Below, one piece after another: positions 45,201 to 55,965 of a stretch of 64,000 bases of DNA. This stretch comes from Odiellus spinosus. Lineage: Eukaryota > Arthropoda > Arachnida > Opiliones > Phalangiidae. The first letter of the stretch is position 1; every line of letters begins with the position of its first letter. A model generated the notes under the pieces. That model was not told the DNA's origin, did no database searches, and was given only the letters and a program-made list of their open reading frames with translations. A program made the translations under genes and the position numbers. The stretch is taken from assembly GCA_963920705.1 (NCBI GenBank), contig OY987233.1:9535459-9599458 (forward strand). The letters are read 5' to 3'.

Positions 45201-48200
45201 CCAACCCCAAGTCGTTTTACGCCCACATTAATAAGTTTCGTAAATGCCGTTTCCCTCTACTTCAACTTCGTAAGCCCGACAATACTTTTACCATCTCCCC
45301 TCTAGATAGTGCTTCAGTGTTAAACACTTACTTCGCTACTACAGTAGCAGACCCATCCGCGCGTCCTTTCGTTCAACCCCCAATGTTGCCACCACTCCCA
45401 AGACTTACAAATTTTGATTGCCCCCCACACTTTCTTCTCAAAATCTTACAGTCCCTCTCTGTCTATAAATCTCCGGGTCCAGATGGTATACACCCCCTCT
45501 TACTGCGTAACTTATCCATCAATTTACACGCTCCCCTCCACCGAGTCTTGTCTGCTTCCTTTGCTTCTGGTATTTTGCCGAAATCATGGAAGGAGGCAAA
45601 TATAACCCCTATACATAAAAAAGGGACCAAGTCTGAGGCTTCAAATTATAGACCAATTAGTTCCTTAAACCAAGTACCTAAAATATGTGAAATCCTAGTA
45701 CATGACCAACTACTCACTTACCTAAGCAATAAAAATTTTTTCACCCCAGCCCAGCACGGTTTTCTTCATAAACGGTCTTGCGTGACTAATCTCCTAGTAG
45801 CAACTAACTACTGGACTAAGTGTATAGATGAGGGCTATAGCGTTGATGTAATCTATCTAGACCTAGCTAAAGCATTCGACACCATCCCTCATGCTAAACT
45901 TCTACTGGCTTTATCCGAAGCTGGGATTACTGGTACTGCACTTCTTTGGCTGCAAAACTATCTTGCGGACCGTAAACAGAGGGTGGTGCTTAAGGGCCAA
46001 AATTCGGATTGGGCCAATGTGGAACAGGGTGTACCTCAAGGCTCTGTACTTGGTCCCCTTTTATTTAACATCATTATCAACTCCCTCCCCGCTGTTGTTC
46101 GGTTTGCTCTAATTTTGCTCTTTGCTGATGATACCAAGATCTCTCTGCGTATACGCTCCCACTTAGACTCTAGTCAACTTCAGACTGATCTTAACTCTAT
46201 CGAGACTTGGGCAACTGATAATGGTCTCCGATTCAACTTAACCAAATGCGTTGTCCTACACTTAGGTCATACCAACCCCCGTCACATCTACACTCTATAC
46301 AACAACCCACTTAAAACCACCTTGTCGGAACTTGATCTCGGAGTTTCAGTAGAGCCTAACCTTAAATTCACTGCCCACACCAATAAGGTCTGTAAGCGCA
46401 TGAATTCCCTCTCAGGTCTTATTCGTCGCAACATCAACAACCGTCCACCTAAACTAGTCAAAACACTTTACAATGCCTTAGCCCTCCCACTCCTTGATTA
46501 CGCATCCCCAATCTGGACCCCTTCTATTATTGGTAGTATTACTTCCCTTCAAAAGGCTCAAAATAAATTTTCAAAATTAGCTCAGACATTACACAACCTT
46601 CCCTCTTCCACAAGGCTAAAAACCCTAAATATAGATCCCGTAGCTACACGACACAAAATCAACAACCTCTGTTTACTACATGACTTTTTCTACAACCGTT
46701 TAGACCTAGACATGGATACTTTCTTTTCAATTCCCCCTAGTTCTTCCACAAGAGGTCATTCCAAGAAACTTCAAAAGCCCCGTGCAAAAACATCAATTCG
46801 TCACCACCACTTTACTCATTCCATTATTACTGATTGGAATATGCTGCCCGAATCCATTATCGCCCTCGATGGTAAGGTCAAATTTAGAAAAGCCCTTTCA
46901 ATCCACTTCAACCCTTCCGTAAGTGGCAGAGAGAATTAGGGTGCGTTGGTCACTTTACTCTTTCTTTATGAAACTCATAATATTTTTACTCCAACACCCC
47001 TGGCACCTTCGTATTACAACTACTAGTCTACTACATTGTCAGTGCTCTTGTTTAGTCCTCTCAATCAATTACTTAATAAGTAAACTAGATATTTCATTAA
47101 ACCGCTAAACCAAACTCCGTTCTAAACCCCCCTTTTTATTATTTTTCGTTTGTACATATCCTTTGAATACTTTACAACGCTTTAATTATACTGGACACCC
47201 ACTTAGTAAACTACATATTTATTTAATCTGCTCATCATAACTTTGTTCTAAACCCCTCCTCATTATTATTAATTTGTACATAACCTTACAAACATTACAT
47301 CGCTTTAACTAATCTGGTCACTCAATTAGTAAACTAGATACTTATTGTTACGTTAAACAAACCCCTTTTTATTTTTATTTATTTATTTTTTTTTTTATAC
47401 ATATCCTATAAGCCCAAGTGGCTTTTTGTATAAACCCTCAAAGCTAAATAAATAAATAAATAAATGTTACCCGAGTACCCGACTAACGGATTACAAAGGA
47501 GTAATAACATAATGTGGAGTGGATCTGTGAAGGTTGTAGTTGGAATTTGAAATATTAACCTACTATTTTCGACAACATAATTTATTTACAATTTGCCCAT
47601 AATTAGGTGAATTACTCCAAAACATTATTCGAATGTATCAAACTACTAAGAATCTTACGTTGTAGGAAGAATTCTCAGTAAATGACTCGGCTATAATATA
47701 CACTCTATTTCATATCCAGGGTACAATCTTTTTAACCTACTCCATTTTGAAAATCTTTAAAGGGAGACTGAAGTAATTTTAGTATTTTAAAGAGAGACTG
47801 AAATGAATTTTAGTATTTTAAAGAGGCTGAAATGAATTTTTAACATTTTAAAGGAAGAATGAAATCTTTTTTTTAGGAATTACGGGCTATATTCAAGAAA
47901 TTGAGATATAAACTGGTTATAACTGGACCCAATGATGAAGAGTCAATAGATAAAGGATTTAACGTACCAGAATTATCTAAGTAAACCAAATCTAACCCAA
48001 TTTTATGCTTTTTTCTAAGTATCTAAGTATATTATTGCAGATACGTTGATTCAATTCATGTCAGAAGTTTCAATTTTTGGGGTTGGTGGGAGACTGAAGC
48101 TTTTAGTCATAACAATTTACACCCTGTTGCCAAAAATTTAAAAGACACAGCATCGGTGGTAAGGCTTTCAAAATAGCAAAAGGGACAAGAATATCATCGT

Positions 48201-48838
48201 ACTCACACGAATCTCACGGAAGTTTAGGAGTCAATAATGGCGCTTTGGGAATCAAAAGGAGCTCCAAAATTCAAACTTGTTGTCGGTGTAGCGCTGGAAG
48301 GTGTCACGTCGCAACTAGCCGATGAGGAAAATGGAAATCTTGGAAGTTTAACAAAAGGAAAAGGAAGTGTACATAAATACTCTAATTATGAGGGAGGCAT
48401 ACTTTATTACGAAGTACGTTAGTTAACAATACACATTAGATCGTAATTTTTTAAGGTAATGTTTGTGTTTCAGGCATGTATCTTCACCATGTCCGGTTCG
48501 TGGATTGAGGAATGGGACGAAGACGGAATGGTGCCGTACGTACATACCGTGGAAAATACTAGTGACCAAGGCTTAAAAACCAAAGAATGGGCTTCGTACG
48601 AAAACCCCAGAAGCGTCACGGCAAAAGTATGTTTTAATTAAAATGGAAATAATGACATAATTTATTTTCACTTTTTCAGGCAAATTTTGTGAAAGAAAAG
48701 GGTTACGACGGAATTTTTCTATACAGCATTAACGTTGATGATTTTCGGGGATTATGTGGTCCTAAAAATGCTCTCACTTGCGCTGTTAAACGAGTTTTTA
48801 GCAATGAAACAATAAATAATTGTAGAGCAGAGAGATAA
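39257..48838 (+). CDS. GH18 chitinase-like protein, catalytic motif lost
   Basis: Eight exons in phase: 39257-39347, 40524-40700, 40764-41017, 47877-47980, 48041-48158, 48228-48413, 48474-48626, 48680-48838, for 413 residues. A signal peptide (about 1-28) precedes the GH18 barrel: LTCYYFSWKRYTVNP, the strand-3 motif KVMLAIGGY, ELRAIFKKLRYKLVITGP, KFKLVVGVALEG and the C-terminal YDGIFLYSINVDDFRGLCGP. The strand-4 catalytic motif, normally DGxDxDWE, reads RGLVIDWIDP here: the proton-donor Glu is Ile and the first Asp is Arg. The protein is therefore expected to be a non-hydrolytic, lectin-like or IDGF-like secreted protein. Its third intron is 6.86 kb because of a LINE insertion. It converges with the lipase gene, with 19 bp between stop codons. 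Confidence 0.9.
39500..40490. repeat. Two adjacent minisatellites with ATCGAT cores
   Basis: About 39575-39895 is a 20-bp repeat (CGATCTAATCGTTACTTAAT). About 39980-40380 is a 30-bp repeat (CGATGCTAATCGATATAAAC plus ATTACTTAAT). Both share ATTACTTAATCGAT, so the second probably grew from the first. Blocks of identical variants (GGTAATCGACC, GGTAATCGATT) show stepwise expansion. They fill intron 1 of the GH18 gene. Confidence 0.92.
41030..41100. mobile_element. MITE-D terminal fragment
   Basis: AAGTCTTATCACTTTATTAC then CCCCGTAGCTTAATACTATC match the left end of MITE-D. The fragment starts about 13 nt after the splice donor of GH18 exon 3 at 41017. No right end is found. Confidence 0.7.
42094..43895 (+). 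pseudogene. LINE ORF1, PHD-like finger and coiled coil, one frameshift
   Basis: The frame from 42094 encodes a Ser/Thr-rich head and a PHD-like finger (CSVCTKDV, CELCDLWCHAIC). At a run of six T (42626-42631) the reading continues in another frame, whose first residues (FCTEC) would supply the missing last cysteine pair. That second frame then runs to 43895 with a heptad-rich helical segment and a C-terminal RRM/CTD-like region (FNAIIFNVFDDD, RPLRIKFTK). So ORF1 is broken by a single one-base shift, or the T run is miscounted. Confidence 0.75.
43916..46939 (+). CDS. LINE ORF2, endonuclease-reverse transcriptase
   Basis: 1007 residues uninterrupted. The APE-type endonuclease shows LLTNAHSLSH, AAITETWW, GDFNYPKIDWLD and SSDHCTV, so the catalytic N, E, D and SDH are present. 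The reverse transcriptase shows NYRPISSLN, LDLAKAFDTIPHAKLL, GVPQGSVLGPLLFN and LLFADDTKI with the FADD catalytic pair. The ORF starts 20 bp after the ORF1 stop. Intact motifs and absence of stops suggest recent insertion. Codon use is richer in C than the neighbouring genes. Confidence 0.93.
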   Translation: MQNHITHSTVSTLNWSPNFYATPFVPTPTTYLHSLDLILPKIVVPSYSNTAHPQSSRGLLTNAHSLSHSTKFPELNNLVKHYAPLFAAITETWWTVEYSTCEFFIQDYTIYRCDRENIVGGGVALYVSDMCPSRQLYPLDYGFSPDWTDYIGLDTLTVLVILRNSIIIIGLIYRSPSYDNHTQLTDYLCALTKYCDSNKILLLLLGDFNYPKIDWLDYSYRTGACPQTRSFLDTVTRVNLSQFISFPTRSGGLNTVDNTLDLILSTDPNLVFNPSPLPPLGSSDHCTVLFSVNLPNSPTSHRPILNFFKGDYTAFASYLEVVSWDTLFQTTCPDTLWYYFQTVINLGISAFVPYRNPSKFKITNPRTVRSRTMKSRAWRKLSGSKKRHASQRTISKNLDSYRQARNAHTKHIRNLKRNAESNLVKQISSNPKSFYAHINKFRKCRFPLLQLRKPDNTFTISPLDSASVLNTYFATTVADPSARPFVQPPMLPPLPRLTNFDCPPHFLLKILQSLSVYKSPGPDGIHPLLLRNLSINLHAPLHRVLSASFASGILPKSWKEANITPIHKKGTKSEASNYRPISSLNQVPKICEILVHDQLLTYLSNKNFFTPAQHGFLHKRSCVTNLLVATNYWTKCIDEGYSVDVIYLDLAKAFDTIPHAKLLLALSEAGITGTALLWLQNYLADRKQRVVLKGQNSDWANVEQGVPQGSVLGPLLFNIIINSLPAVVRFALILLFADDTKISLRIRSHLDSSQLQTDLNSIETWATDNGLRFNLTKCVVLHLGHTNPRHIYTLYNNPLKTTLSELDLGVSVEPNLKFTAHTNKVCKRMNSLSGLIRRNINNRPPKLVKTLYNALALPLLDYASPIWTPSIIGSITSLQKAQNKFSKLAQTLHNLPSSTRLKTLNIDPVATRHKINNLCLLHDFFYNRLDLDMDTFFSIPPSSSTRGHSKKLQKPRAKTSIRHHHFTHSIITDWNMLPESIIALDGKVKFRKALSIHFNPSVSGREN

Positions 48839-48857
48839 AGAAACGATAATTGTTATT

Positions 48858-51683
48858 TTAATCATTGTATTCTTTGAGAAGTTTTAGTATGGTTGGAAAT
48901 ACAATTTCACTAGCGTCGATAGCGTAAAGTACATCGGAGTGAGTCCATTGGGAAACATTGATGTGAAAGTTCTCAACCACATTGGGTAAATTATTAGCCA
49001 ACCAAGCGACGTCTTGGGGATCAGCCAATGGATCATCGTCACTCCAAAATAATGAGACGGGGGCTTTGATGTTTGAAATATTATAAATAGGGGGAGTATC
49101 CTGTACAAAATTTTAAGTTACTTTTCTATAAGATCGTACACATCTTTGCTAAGCCTATTTTTCGAGCTAAGCCTAACTCTCGTGCTAAGCCTAACTCTCG
49201 TGCTAAGCCTAACTCTCGTGCTAAGCCTAACTCTCGTGCTAAGCCTAACTCTCGTGCTAAGCCTAACTCTCGTGCTAAGCCTAACTCTCGTGCTAAGCCT
49301 AACTCTCGTGCTAAGCCTAACTCTCGTGCTAAGCCTAACTCTCGTGCTAAGCCTAACTCTCGTGCTAAGCCTAACTCTCGTGCTAAGCCTAACTCTCGTG
49401 CTAAGCCTAACTCTCGTGCTAAGCCTAACTCTCGTGCTAAGCCTAACTCTCGTGCTAAGCCTAACTCTCGTGCTAAGCCTAACTCTCGTGCTAAGCCTAA
49501 CTCTCGTGCTAAGCTTAACTCTCGTGCTAAGCCTTACAACGTGAGTTAGACAATTAATAAATCAGGCAAAATTATCTCACCTGTCCATATCTTATACGAT
49601 TTTCATCGACACCGTAATCATATTTTTGAAACTCTCCAGAAGCCACTTCCTGAACGAAATACAAATTAAAATATTAAATTTAAAGGGCCTACCAGCTATC
49701 GTACAATTTTGGCTAGTTATGCGTAAGGTGAAGCCTATTCTTAACTAACTTACTTGTGAAAAATGGAAAACGGTATAAATAGAGGTGCCAGCGGGGTATA
49801 TTGTATTGTAGACAGGGATGCGAGATTCATTTATATGAAGGCTGGTAAAATATCCTTCAAAAGCGTAGTTGCATAAAAACCTCGTAACGATGAATGAGCA
49901 TAAACCCCGGTTGATAAAATCAGGCATTGATGAACTATTCGTCATAAATTTGCCTTCAGTTCCGTATAACAATCCACTCAAAGGCTTTAATTCAAAGTAG
50001 TTAAATAAATTTCGACGCGATCTTGCGGGTTTAATTACTTACCAATAAAATAGGGGCTAAAGTATGAAATCCTTTTTTTATATCTTTATCTTTAATGTTC
50101 GCTACTCTAGCGACTGGTGCCATGGCTACGAATATATTAACCTAAAAGTATTTACGACTTAGGTTAACTTAATTTAAGAGTTTAAAGAGAGGGTGAAAAG
50201 GAAAATGAAGTGATGTTTTAGTTTTCAAACCTTTCGGTTGAATTCTGGACTTTGGGTTAACAAGGCAAACATTATACAAGTTCCCATAGAATGACCGACG
50301 TACGAAAGTTTACTTAGATTAGTCACGTTCAATACGTAGTTTATCATCGTTGGAAGATCAATGGCTGATATTTCATCCCAACTAAAGATAATTACTGTCA
50401 AATTAAGGCCATTTTGTCTTTAAAGTATCACCCATACTTAAATTTCCAAAATGCAGGATCGTCCGTGCTTAATTTGGTATGTTTCTGCGAGTAGCGGTTA
50501 CCACGGACATTACCTAACCATACGTCGTATCCTTTATCCAAGAGAATGAATCCTAATTTTATATAAAAAAGCTTAAAATTCTCCTTATTAAAGAATGTAT
50601 TGCAAACTACATCCCACAAAACTGTAAAACTCAATTGAGCTCCGTGTGACTGCAATGGCGGTATTCCACAATTTTTTTTCTGCAACCCCTTCCCGTAAGC
50701 TTTCTGATTGGTTAGCCTTTAATTGAGTCATAATGCCATATGCTTTCTAATTGGTGGTGATGTATTTTCCACTAAGGGCTGTGATAGGTCAAAAATAGGA
50801 CGTCATTCCCCATCATTTTGGACGTTATATAGAGTTAGATTAGGTTAGATTAGGTTAGTTCGCGTGAAATTACTATTCAGGACCCCTCCAGACCATCTTG
50901 TTTAAAAAGACTTCATATATCACTCAACCACTGGCGCCATCTATTTAATTTTAAAGTTTCCATAGTTTTGTGGGACAATGCTGCGATACTTTTTATTAAA
51001 TAAGGATTAAATTATTTAAATACCTAAACTTTGATTAGGAAAATTAACAATGTAATCATTGCTAGAGGCCAATAGTCCGTGCATCATTAAGACTGCGGGT
51101 AGTTGTCGCGAAGCTCTCGATACAATCGGATTTTTTTTTACAATACGATGCATACCCAAAACATAACCATCCGAAGTAACGACAAAATGCTCTTCGCATT
51201 CGTATCCTGGCTTACTACGTATCATTTCTGGCTAGATTTTAATTAAATTAAGTCTTTCGACCGTACTCAAAGAGCGGAAACCTTTAATTTTGATCTTTAA
51301 AGAGGCCAGAAAACCTGGGTTACGAGAATCTAGAGTTAAACTGATACTATGGTTTGAATTGCTTTGATTTTGAGGATAAATATTGAAATTTTGAACTAAC
51401 ATATATCTAGATATTCGTTTGAAATAACGCGGTCTAAATAAATTAAGATTTAGACATTTTAAAAACAGGTTTCCTTGTCCCTTTAAAGTTACATTTAGTA
51501 TAAACTAAGTTACTACTAATTCTATATTAGAATATATAATGAAAAATATATTACTGCAGTAGCTCCGATGTCAATATCATCTCCACTAAATTGAAAAGCT
51601 CTCCTGAATGCGTCTCGAGCAGTCTCCGAGTATATTAGGCTTACTTGATGTAAAAGTAGGATTGCCACGAATACCATATACAT
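48858..51683 (-). CDS. Secreted acid (gastric/lysosomal-type) lipase
   Basis: Eight exons in phase: 51555-51683, 51024-51231, 50438-50552, 50231-50381, 50043-50141, 49754-49984, 49581-49649, 48858-49100, for 414 residues. A signal peptide ([19 protein letters not shown]) is followed by family landmarks: [35 protein letters not shown] (oxyanion region), [12 protein letters not shown], the nucleophile elbow GHSMG, and the C-terminal catalytic Asp in SDDDPLADP and His in [12 protein letters not shown]. It should hydrolyse triacylglycerols or cholesteryl esters in the gut or lysosome. The intron at 49101-49580 holds an 18-bp minisatellite. Start chosen by the signal peptide; an ATG two codons later is equally possible. 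Confidence 0.92.
49147..49545. repeat. 18-bp minisatellite in a lipase intron
   Basis: About 20 almost perfect units of GCTAAGCCTAACTCTCGT. The first two units differ (GCTAAGCCTATTTTTCGAGC), matching the inner arm of fold-back C. Open frames of LTLVLS repeats are artefacts of an 18-bp period. Confidence 0.95.
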
Positions 51684-53058
51684 TTCTAACTAATTTGGTC
51701 GCTATCTAGGGGTTCCGATAGGTCTGAATCATAATTGGGGAATAAAAACAATATAACGAAGGTGGTTTCGATAGTAAATGAGAATAAAACACGCTTGTTG
51801 AGGAAGAATTTAGGTATTTAGGTCGTACTATGAAAAGAGTTGAATAACAGCAGGTGGTTAGGAAATAATAAAACAATCAATGATAGTTTCTTTAACAGAT
51901 GGTACTTTAAAGACAAGGAACGTGGAAGTTGTTTTTAACAACAAAAGTTTATCAGTATAATTAAAGGCCCTATCTGCTCTAGAAATTGCCTGTCTTGAAA
52001 ATCATCCTCGTTTACGCATACTGGCCTATCTTTGCCTGCAGTATGGCTAACTATCCAAAGCTTGACTGTGTGCTTAATTTAATATGATTTTCAAAAGGAA
52101 AGATTCTGTAGAATATGAGGTTTGTAATTAACAAAGTTACTGGTTGAACTCTAAGCCTAACTCAATTTCCACTGATAAAATGCAAAAAAAGCCTAACTCC
52201 TTGTTTTAAGCCTAACCTACACCTTTGCTTTAATCTTAACACAACTCTTTACACTAAGCCTAATTCTTTGATTTAAATCTAATCTAACTCTGTACATCAA
52301 GCCTAACTCCGTATTTTAACCCTTTCTCTATATGTTAAGCCTAACTCCGTATGTTAAGCCTAACTCCGTATGTTAAGCCTAACTCCGTACGTTAAGCCTA
52401 ACTCCGTACGTTAAGTCTAACTCCGTACGTTAAGTCTAACTCCGTACGTTAAGTCTAACTCCGTACGTTAAGTCTAACTCCGTACGTTAAGCCTAACTCC
52501 GTACGTTAAGCCTAACTCCGTACGTTAAGCCTAACTCCGTACGTTAAGCCTAACTCCGTACGTTAAGCCTAACTCCGTACGTTAAGCCTAACTCCGTACG
52601 TTAAGCCTAACTTCGTACGTTAAGCCTAACTCTGTACGTTAAGCCTAACTCTGTACGTTAAGCCTAACTCTGTACGTTAAGCCTAACTCTGTACGTTAAG
52701 CCTAACTCTGTACGTTAAGCCTAATTCTATACGCTAAGCCTAACTCTGTATGTTAAGCATTACAATAATCTACACATAGCGAATCTAGGTACGCTGTAGT
52801 AAATTTATTGATGCTTTTAAGTTAATAGTACACGTAAGCCTACAGGTTTTGACATTTTTTACGCTAACTTTTAAAATTCCATTAATTTATATAATTAGTA
52901 CGATAAATTGAAAATATTCGGGATTTGGGAACGACTGACTGATTCTAATTTTTAACCTATTAAACTTAATAACCAGATTTTTAAATATCACCAAAGGAAT
53001 TTATAAAATAACATCGATTATCTACATGTAAAATCAACAAAGGGGGGGGGGGGAAGTA
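51684..53058. other. Intergenic region with a 19-bp minisatellite
   Basis: Between the lipase promoter and the 3' end of FBXL5. It includes a TTAAAGGCCCTATCTGCTCT repeat stub at about 51962 and, from 52150 to 52760, the array of TAAGCCTAACTCCGTACGT units. A run of 12 G lies at about 53042-53053. No gene seen. Confidence 0.6.
52150..52760. repeat. 19-bp minisatellite (TAAGCCTAACTCCGTACGT)
   Basis: Over 25 units, degenerate at the left edge and homogeneous from about 52330. It shares TAAGCCTAACTC with the 18-bp array at 49147, so the two probably descend from related seeds. Confidence 0.93.
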
Positions 53059-55795
53059 TCACAAATTAGAACGACAACACGCTCTGCCGTTCGAGCCACC
53101 CAGATTTTGGCAGCCATTGGCTTCCATTTCGTAAGGACCATCCTCAATTTCGCTACAGTAAAATAGATTTTCAGCGAGAAGTAAAGGGGATCTTGATACT
53201 ATTTCCTTCAAATGAGGACCAGTCAGTTGCCAGCAACCAGATACGTCCAGAAAAGTTACTTTCTCAAATAATCCAACTTCTAACAGGTATCTGCAATCCC
53301 CCAAATTAAAATCTTAAGCGGACGACTAAAAAATCACGCGTGGCGCCACCTAGTAAGAGGTAGTCTATAGTAAAGCCTCGTTATTTCCAAATTCTGGGTG
53401 GATATGTTTGTACACTATTGTTGCTAAGCCTTTGACTATAATTACTAAGTCTTCATTTTCCTTTCATAAGCAGACCACTAAAAACGTGAGTGGCGCCATC
53501 TAGCCATCGCTAAAAGTCTATTTCTTAATTGCCCAAACAATTTTGTTACGATAAATGTGGCACCATCATCCCATCTTACGATCGATTGATCATAGAGATA
53601 AAATAAAAATTGTTTTACCTGAGACCAGAATCGGTAATCCTGTAACATCCAGAGAGACAAATTGTTTCTATTTGATTCTTAGTTCTTAAAAGGCATTGAA
53701 AACGAGCCAATGACGAGCAAGTTTGGTGTTTCTCGCAAGACGTAATCTTCTTTGGGCAGACAATTGCACGATTAGTGTTGGCAAAGCACTGAGAAAGTAG
53801 CTTCAGTCCTTCATCTGATACGTGGCAACCGGAAAGGTTCAAATAATTCAGTTTCTTAAAAACGTTGTATGAGAAAAGTCTATGTTGTTTGAAAAATCAA
53901 AAAAATTGTATTAAGAATTTTAGGAGAATTGTACCAGAATTGATGATTTGATATAAAAATCTTACCCTTTAAACGCAAAATCATTAATATCAGTATCCGA
54001 AACGTCTAACCACATTATATTGGGGCATTGTTTCATAATAGAACGAAACTGTAGGGAAATTTAATAGATTATTCATAATTTATAGTTTGAAATACATATC
54101 ATAGGTAAAGGAACACTTCCCCACACCGTTTTCACAAGGCTTAGCTAAATAGAAACAATTTTAACAATTTTGCAAAGCTTTGGTCAAGAATTTTAAATAA
54201 ATCGTCTGCTAAAACTAGGCCTAAATTTAATAAGCCTTGGTCAAGAATTTTAAATAAAATTAATCTATAACCAGAGTTTCGTCTGCTAGAGCTAGGCCTA
54301 AATTTAACTAGATATAGATTTAGTTATAATGAAAACTGAGGCAAAATGTTACTAAAATTCAGACTACGGATAAAAACGACAGAGCATCTTAGCCTTCTTA
54401 GGCTAATCAGTTTTGAGAAATTGAGCCACTCTTCGATGATAAGCCTTGATTATTCTTAGTAAGGCTTAGCTGGCACAAGCCTAAGTTAACTAAACATTAA
54501 TGAATAATTTAAAATCGAGAGATTTTGTTGTTTCTACGCATATTTTAACATTAACCCAATAAATATAAATCTTACTTGACTATTGGTTAGTCCTCCGCAA
54601 TAAGCTAGATCAATTTTTTTCACTCCTTGACCAACTTTGGGTAAAACGTGTTGAATGAGGCCATTCAGAAGGTTTCTTTCCTTTCTAACTTTGTTACGGC
54701 GACAAGTAGGCAGCGAAATTCGTCTTTGATCGTGGAATTCCCATTCTTCGTAACTCTCAGCCTCATCAAGGTCAGCGTCTTCATCACTCAGATTTACCGA
54801 ACTTATCTGAGGAGACATTGATGCGTCCGGAACAAACGTTTCTCGTTTTGACCAATAACCTAATAGAGAATAATCCCATTTTGACACTCAAGGGGAGCTC
54901 AACAAAGATCGAGAGATCACTAACCTTTAGCCCAATAAACGGGAGAGATATTCAACCAAAGATTTTTACCGTAAGCCACTTCATTCCACGTTTGACAAAC
55001 TGAGGAACAGCGAATTAGATCGCGGGGATCCAAATAAGAAAACACATGAAAGAGAACTTCAGGGGGTAGTTTATCGAAGTAATTGGTAGGGGGTTCCTTT
55101 TTAGGAATTTCTTCTGGCTCGTGATCAGTTTTTTCATCAAGAATTAAATGTTGCCATTTCACGTGTTCTTTTACAACCATGTCTTTAAGAGACTTCAGTT
55201 CGTCATATCCAAAATATTTCATCAACATTGGTTGAAAAACCTAGATATAATCGTCAATTGATAATTTATTTATAATTGAATGAAATGACTCACTAACCTC
55301 TTCTTCCTCCTTCATATGAGGCAGAAATTCGTTGTTGAATTCTTCGATAGCTCGTTGAAGTTTCAATCCATAATTTAATTTCTCAATATGACTCTTACGA
55401 GTGCAAGAGTAACCATCCTTGACAAGAGCCAACATTTCCGAGAGTTGACTGTCATTATGACAATTACATACAGCGGCGTCGTGAATTGATAAAGCTTTCA
55501 ACTTATTCTTTAATTTCTTCATAATAAAAGTGTTCTCAATTTGCTCGTGGGTTTTAAATTCGCAAAACGTTTTATGTAGACTATGGAGAAGAGATTTAAG
55601 AGCGTCATCGTTTGAGAAATCTGTCAAATGAATCTGTAAAAACAAAAGAACAAGAAATATTCTGATTAGTAAAGCGATTAATTAACGAATGAAACGTAAT
55701 CAATTTACTTTTTGATTTGACACTTCTACAAGACGCTTCATTCGAGAGTGTGGTCCAGAAAATACATCAACATCATCGGGGAAAGGAGGCGCCAT
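53059..55795 (-). CDS. FBXL5: FBXL5, hemerythrin-domain iron-sensing F-box protein
   Basis: Seven exons in phase: 55709-55795, 55298-55633, 54925-55240, 54576-54859, 53966-54048, 53619-53879, 53059-53290, for 532 residues (vertebrate form about 690). The hemerythrin domain keeps all iron ligands expected from human FBXL5: His16, His58/Glu59/Glu62 (THEQIEN), His88, His135 and Glu139 (LPHMKEEEE). The F-box follows (KLPPEVLFHVFSYLDPRDLI), then leucine-rich repeats, and a C-terminus with FYC, NGC and ACC, matching the four cysteines that hold a [2Fe-2S] cluster in the human protein. In vertebrates the SCF-FBXL5 complex degrades IRP2 when iron is replete; the same role is inferred here. The region between LRRs is shorter than in vertebrates. 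Confidence 0.95.
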
Positions 55796-55965
55796 TTTAA
55801 AGTTTCCAGTTTCGTTGCGTTAAAACAGTTGAATGTTAAACTCTTATTAGTTTTAGATTTAATTAACACTAATTATATTTGGTAGAATAATCAACCTCGG
55901 ACTCGTAAGTTGTACGTAATTGCAAAACGTCGTCTGCTTATAATATCAATTATCATTCAGTCACA

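Larger units (their letters stand above)
42094..47463 (+). mobile_element. Non-LTR retrotransposon, CR1/L2-like, nearly intact
   Basis: Two ORFs (about 42094-43895 and 43916-46939), a roughly 520-bp 3' UTR and a 3' tail of AAAT units at 47445-47463 identify a LINE in sense orientation in GH18 intron 3. The 5' end is not defined: 41100-42093 is partly its 5' UTR, and no target-site duplication was found by eye. The 3' UTR holds about 2.5 tandem units of roughly 125 bp (46985-47345, TTCTAAACCCC and AGTAAACTAGAT motifs). Endonuclease plus a two-ORF layout with a PHD-like finger in ORF1 suggests the CR1 group. The clade is a judgement from motifs only. Confidence 0.88.

Noticed and set aside
49146-49544. 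132-residue LTLVLS-repeat ORF resembling a transmembrane protein
   Set aside because: An 18-bp minisatellite in a lipase intron; the period is a multiple of three, so it stays open by chance.
49147-52760. Telomere-like repeats, since each unit holds CCTAA
   Set aside because: CCTAA is spaced by 13-14 unrelated bases and never forms TTAGG runs. The similarity is explained better by a fold-back C seed.
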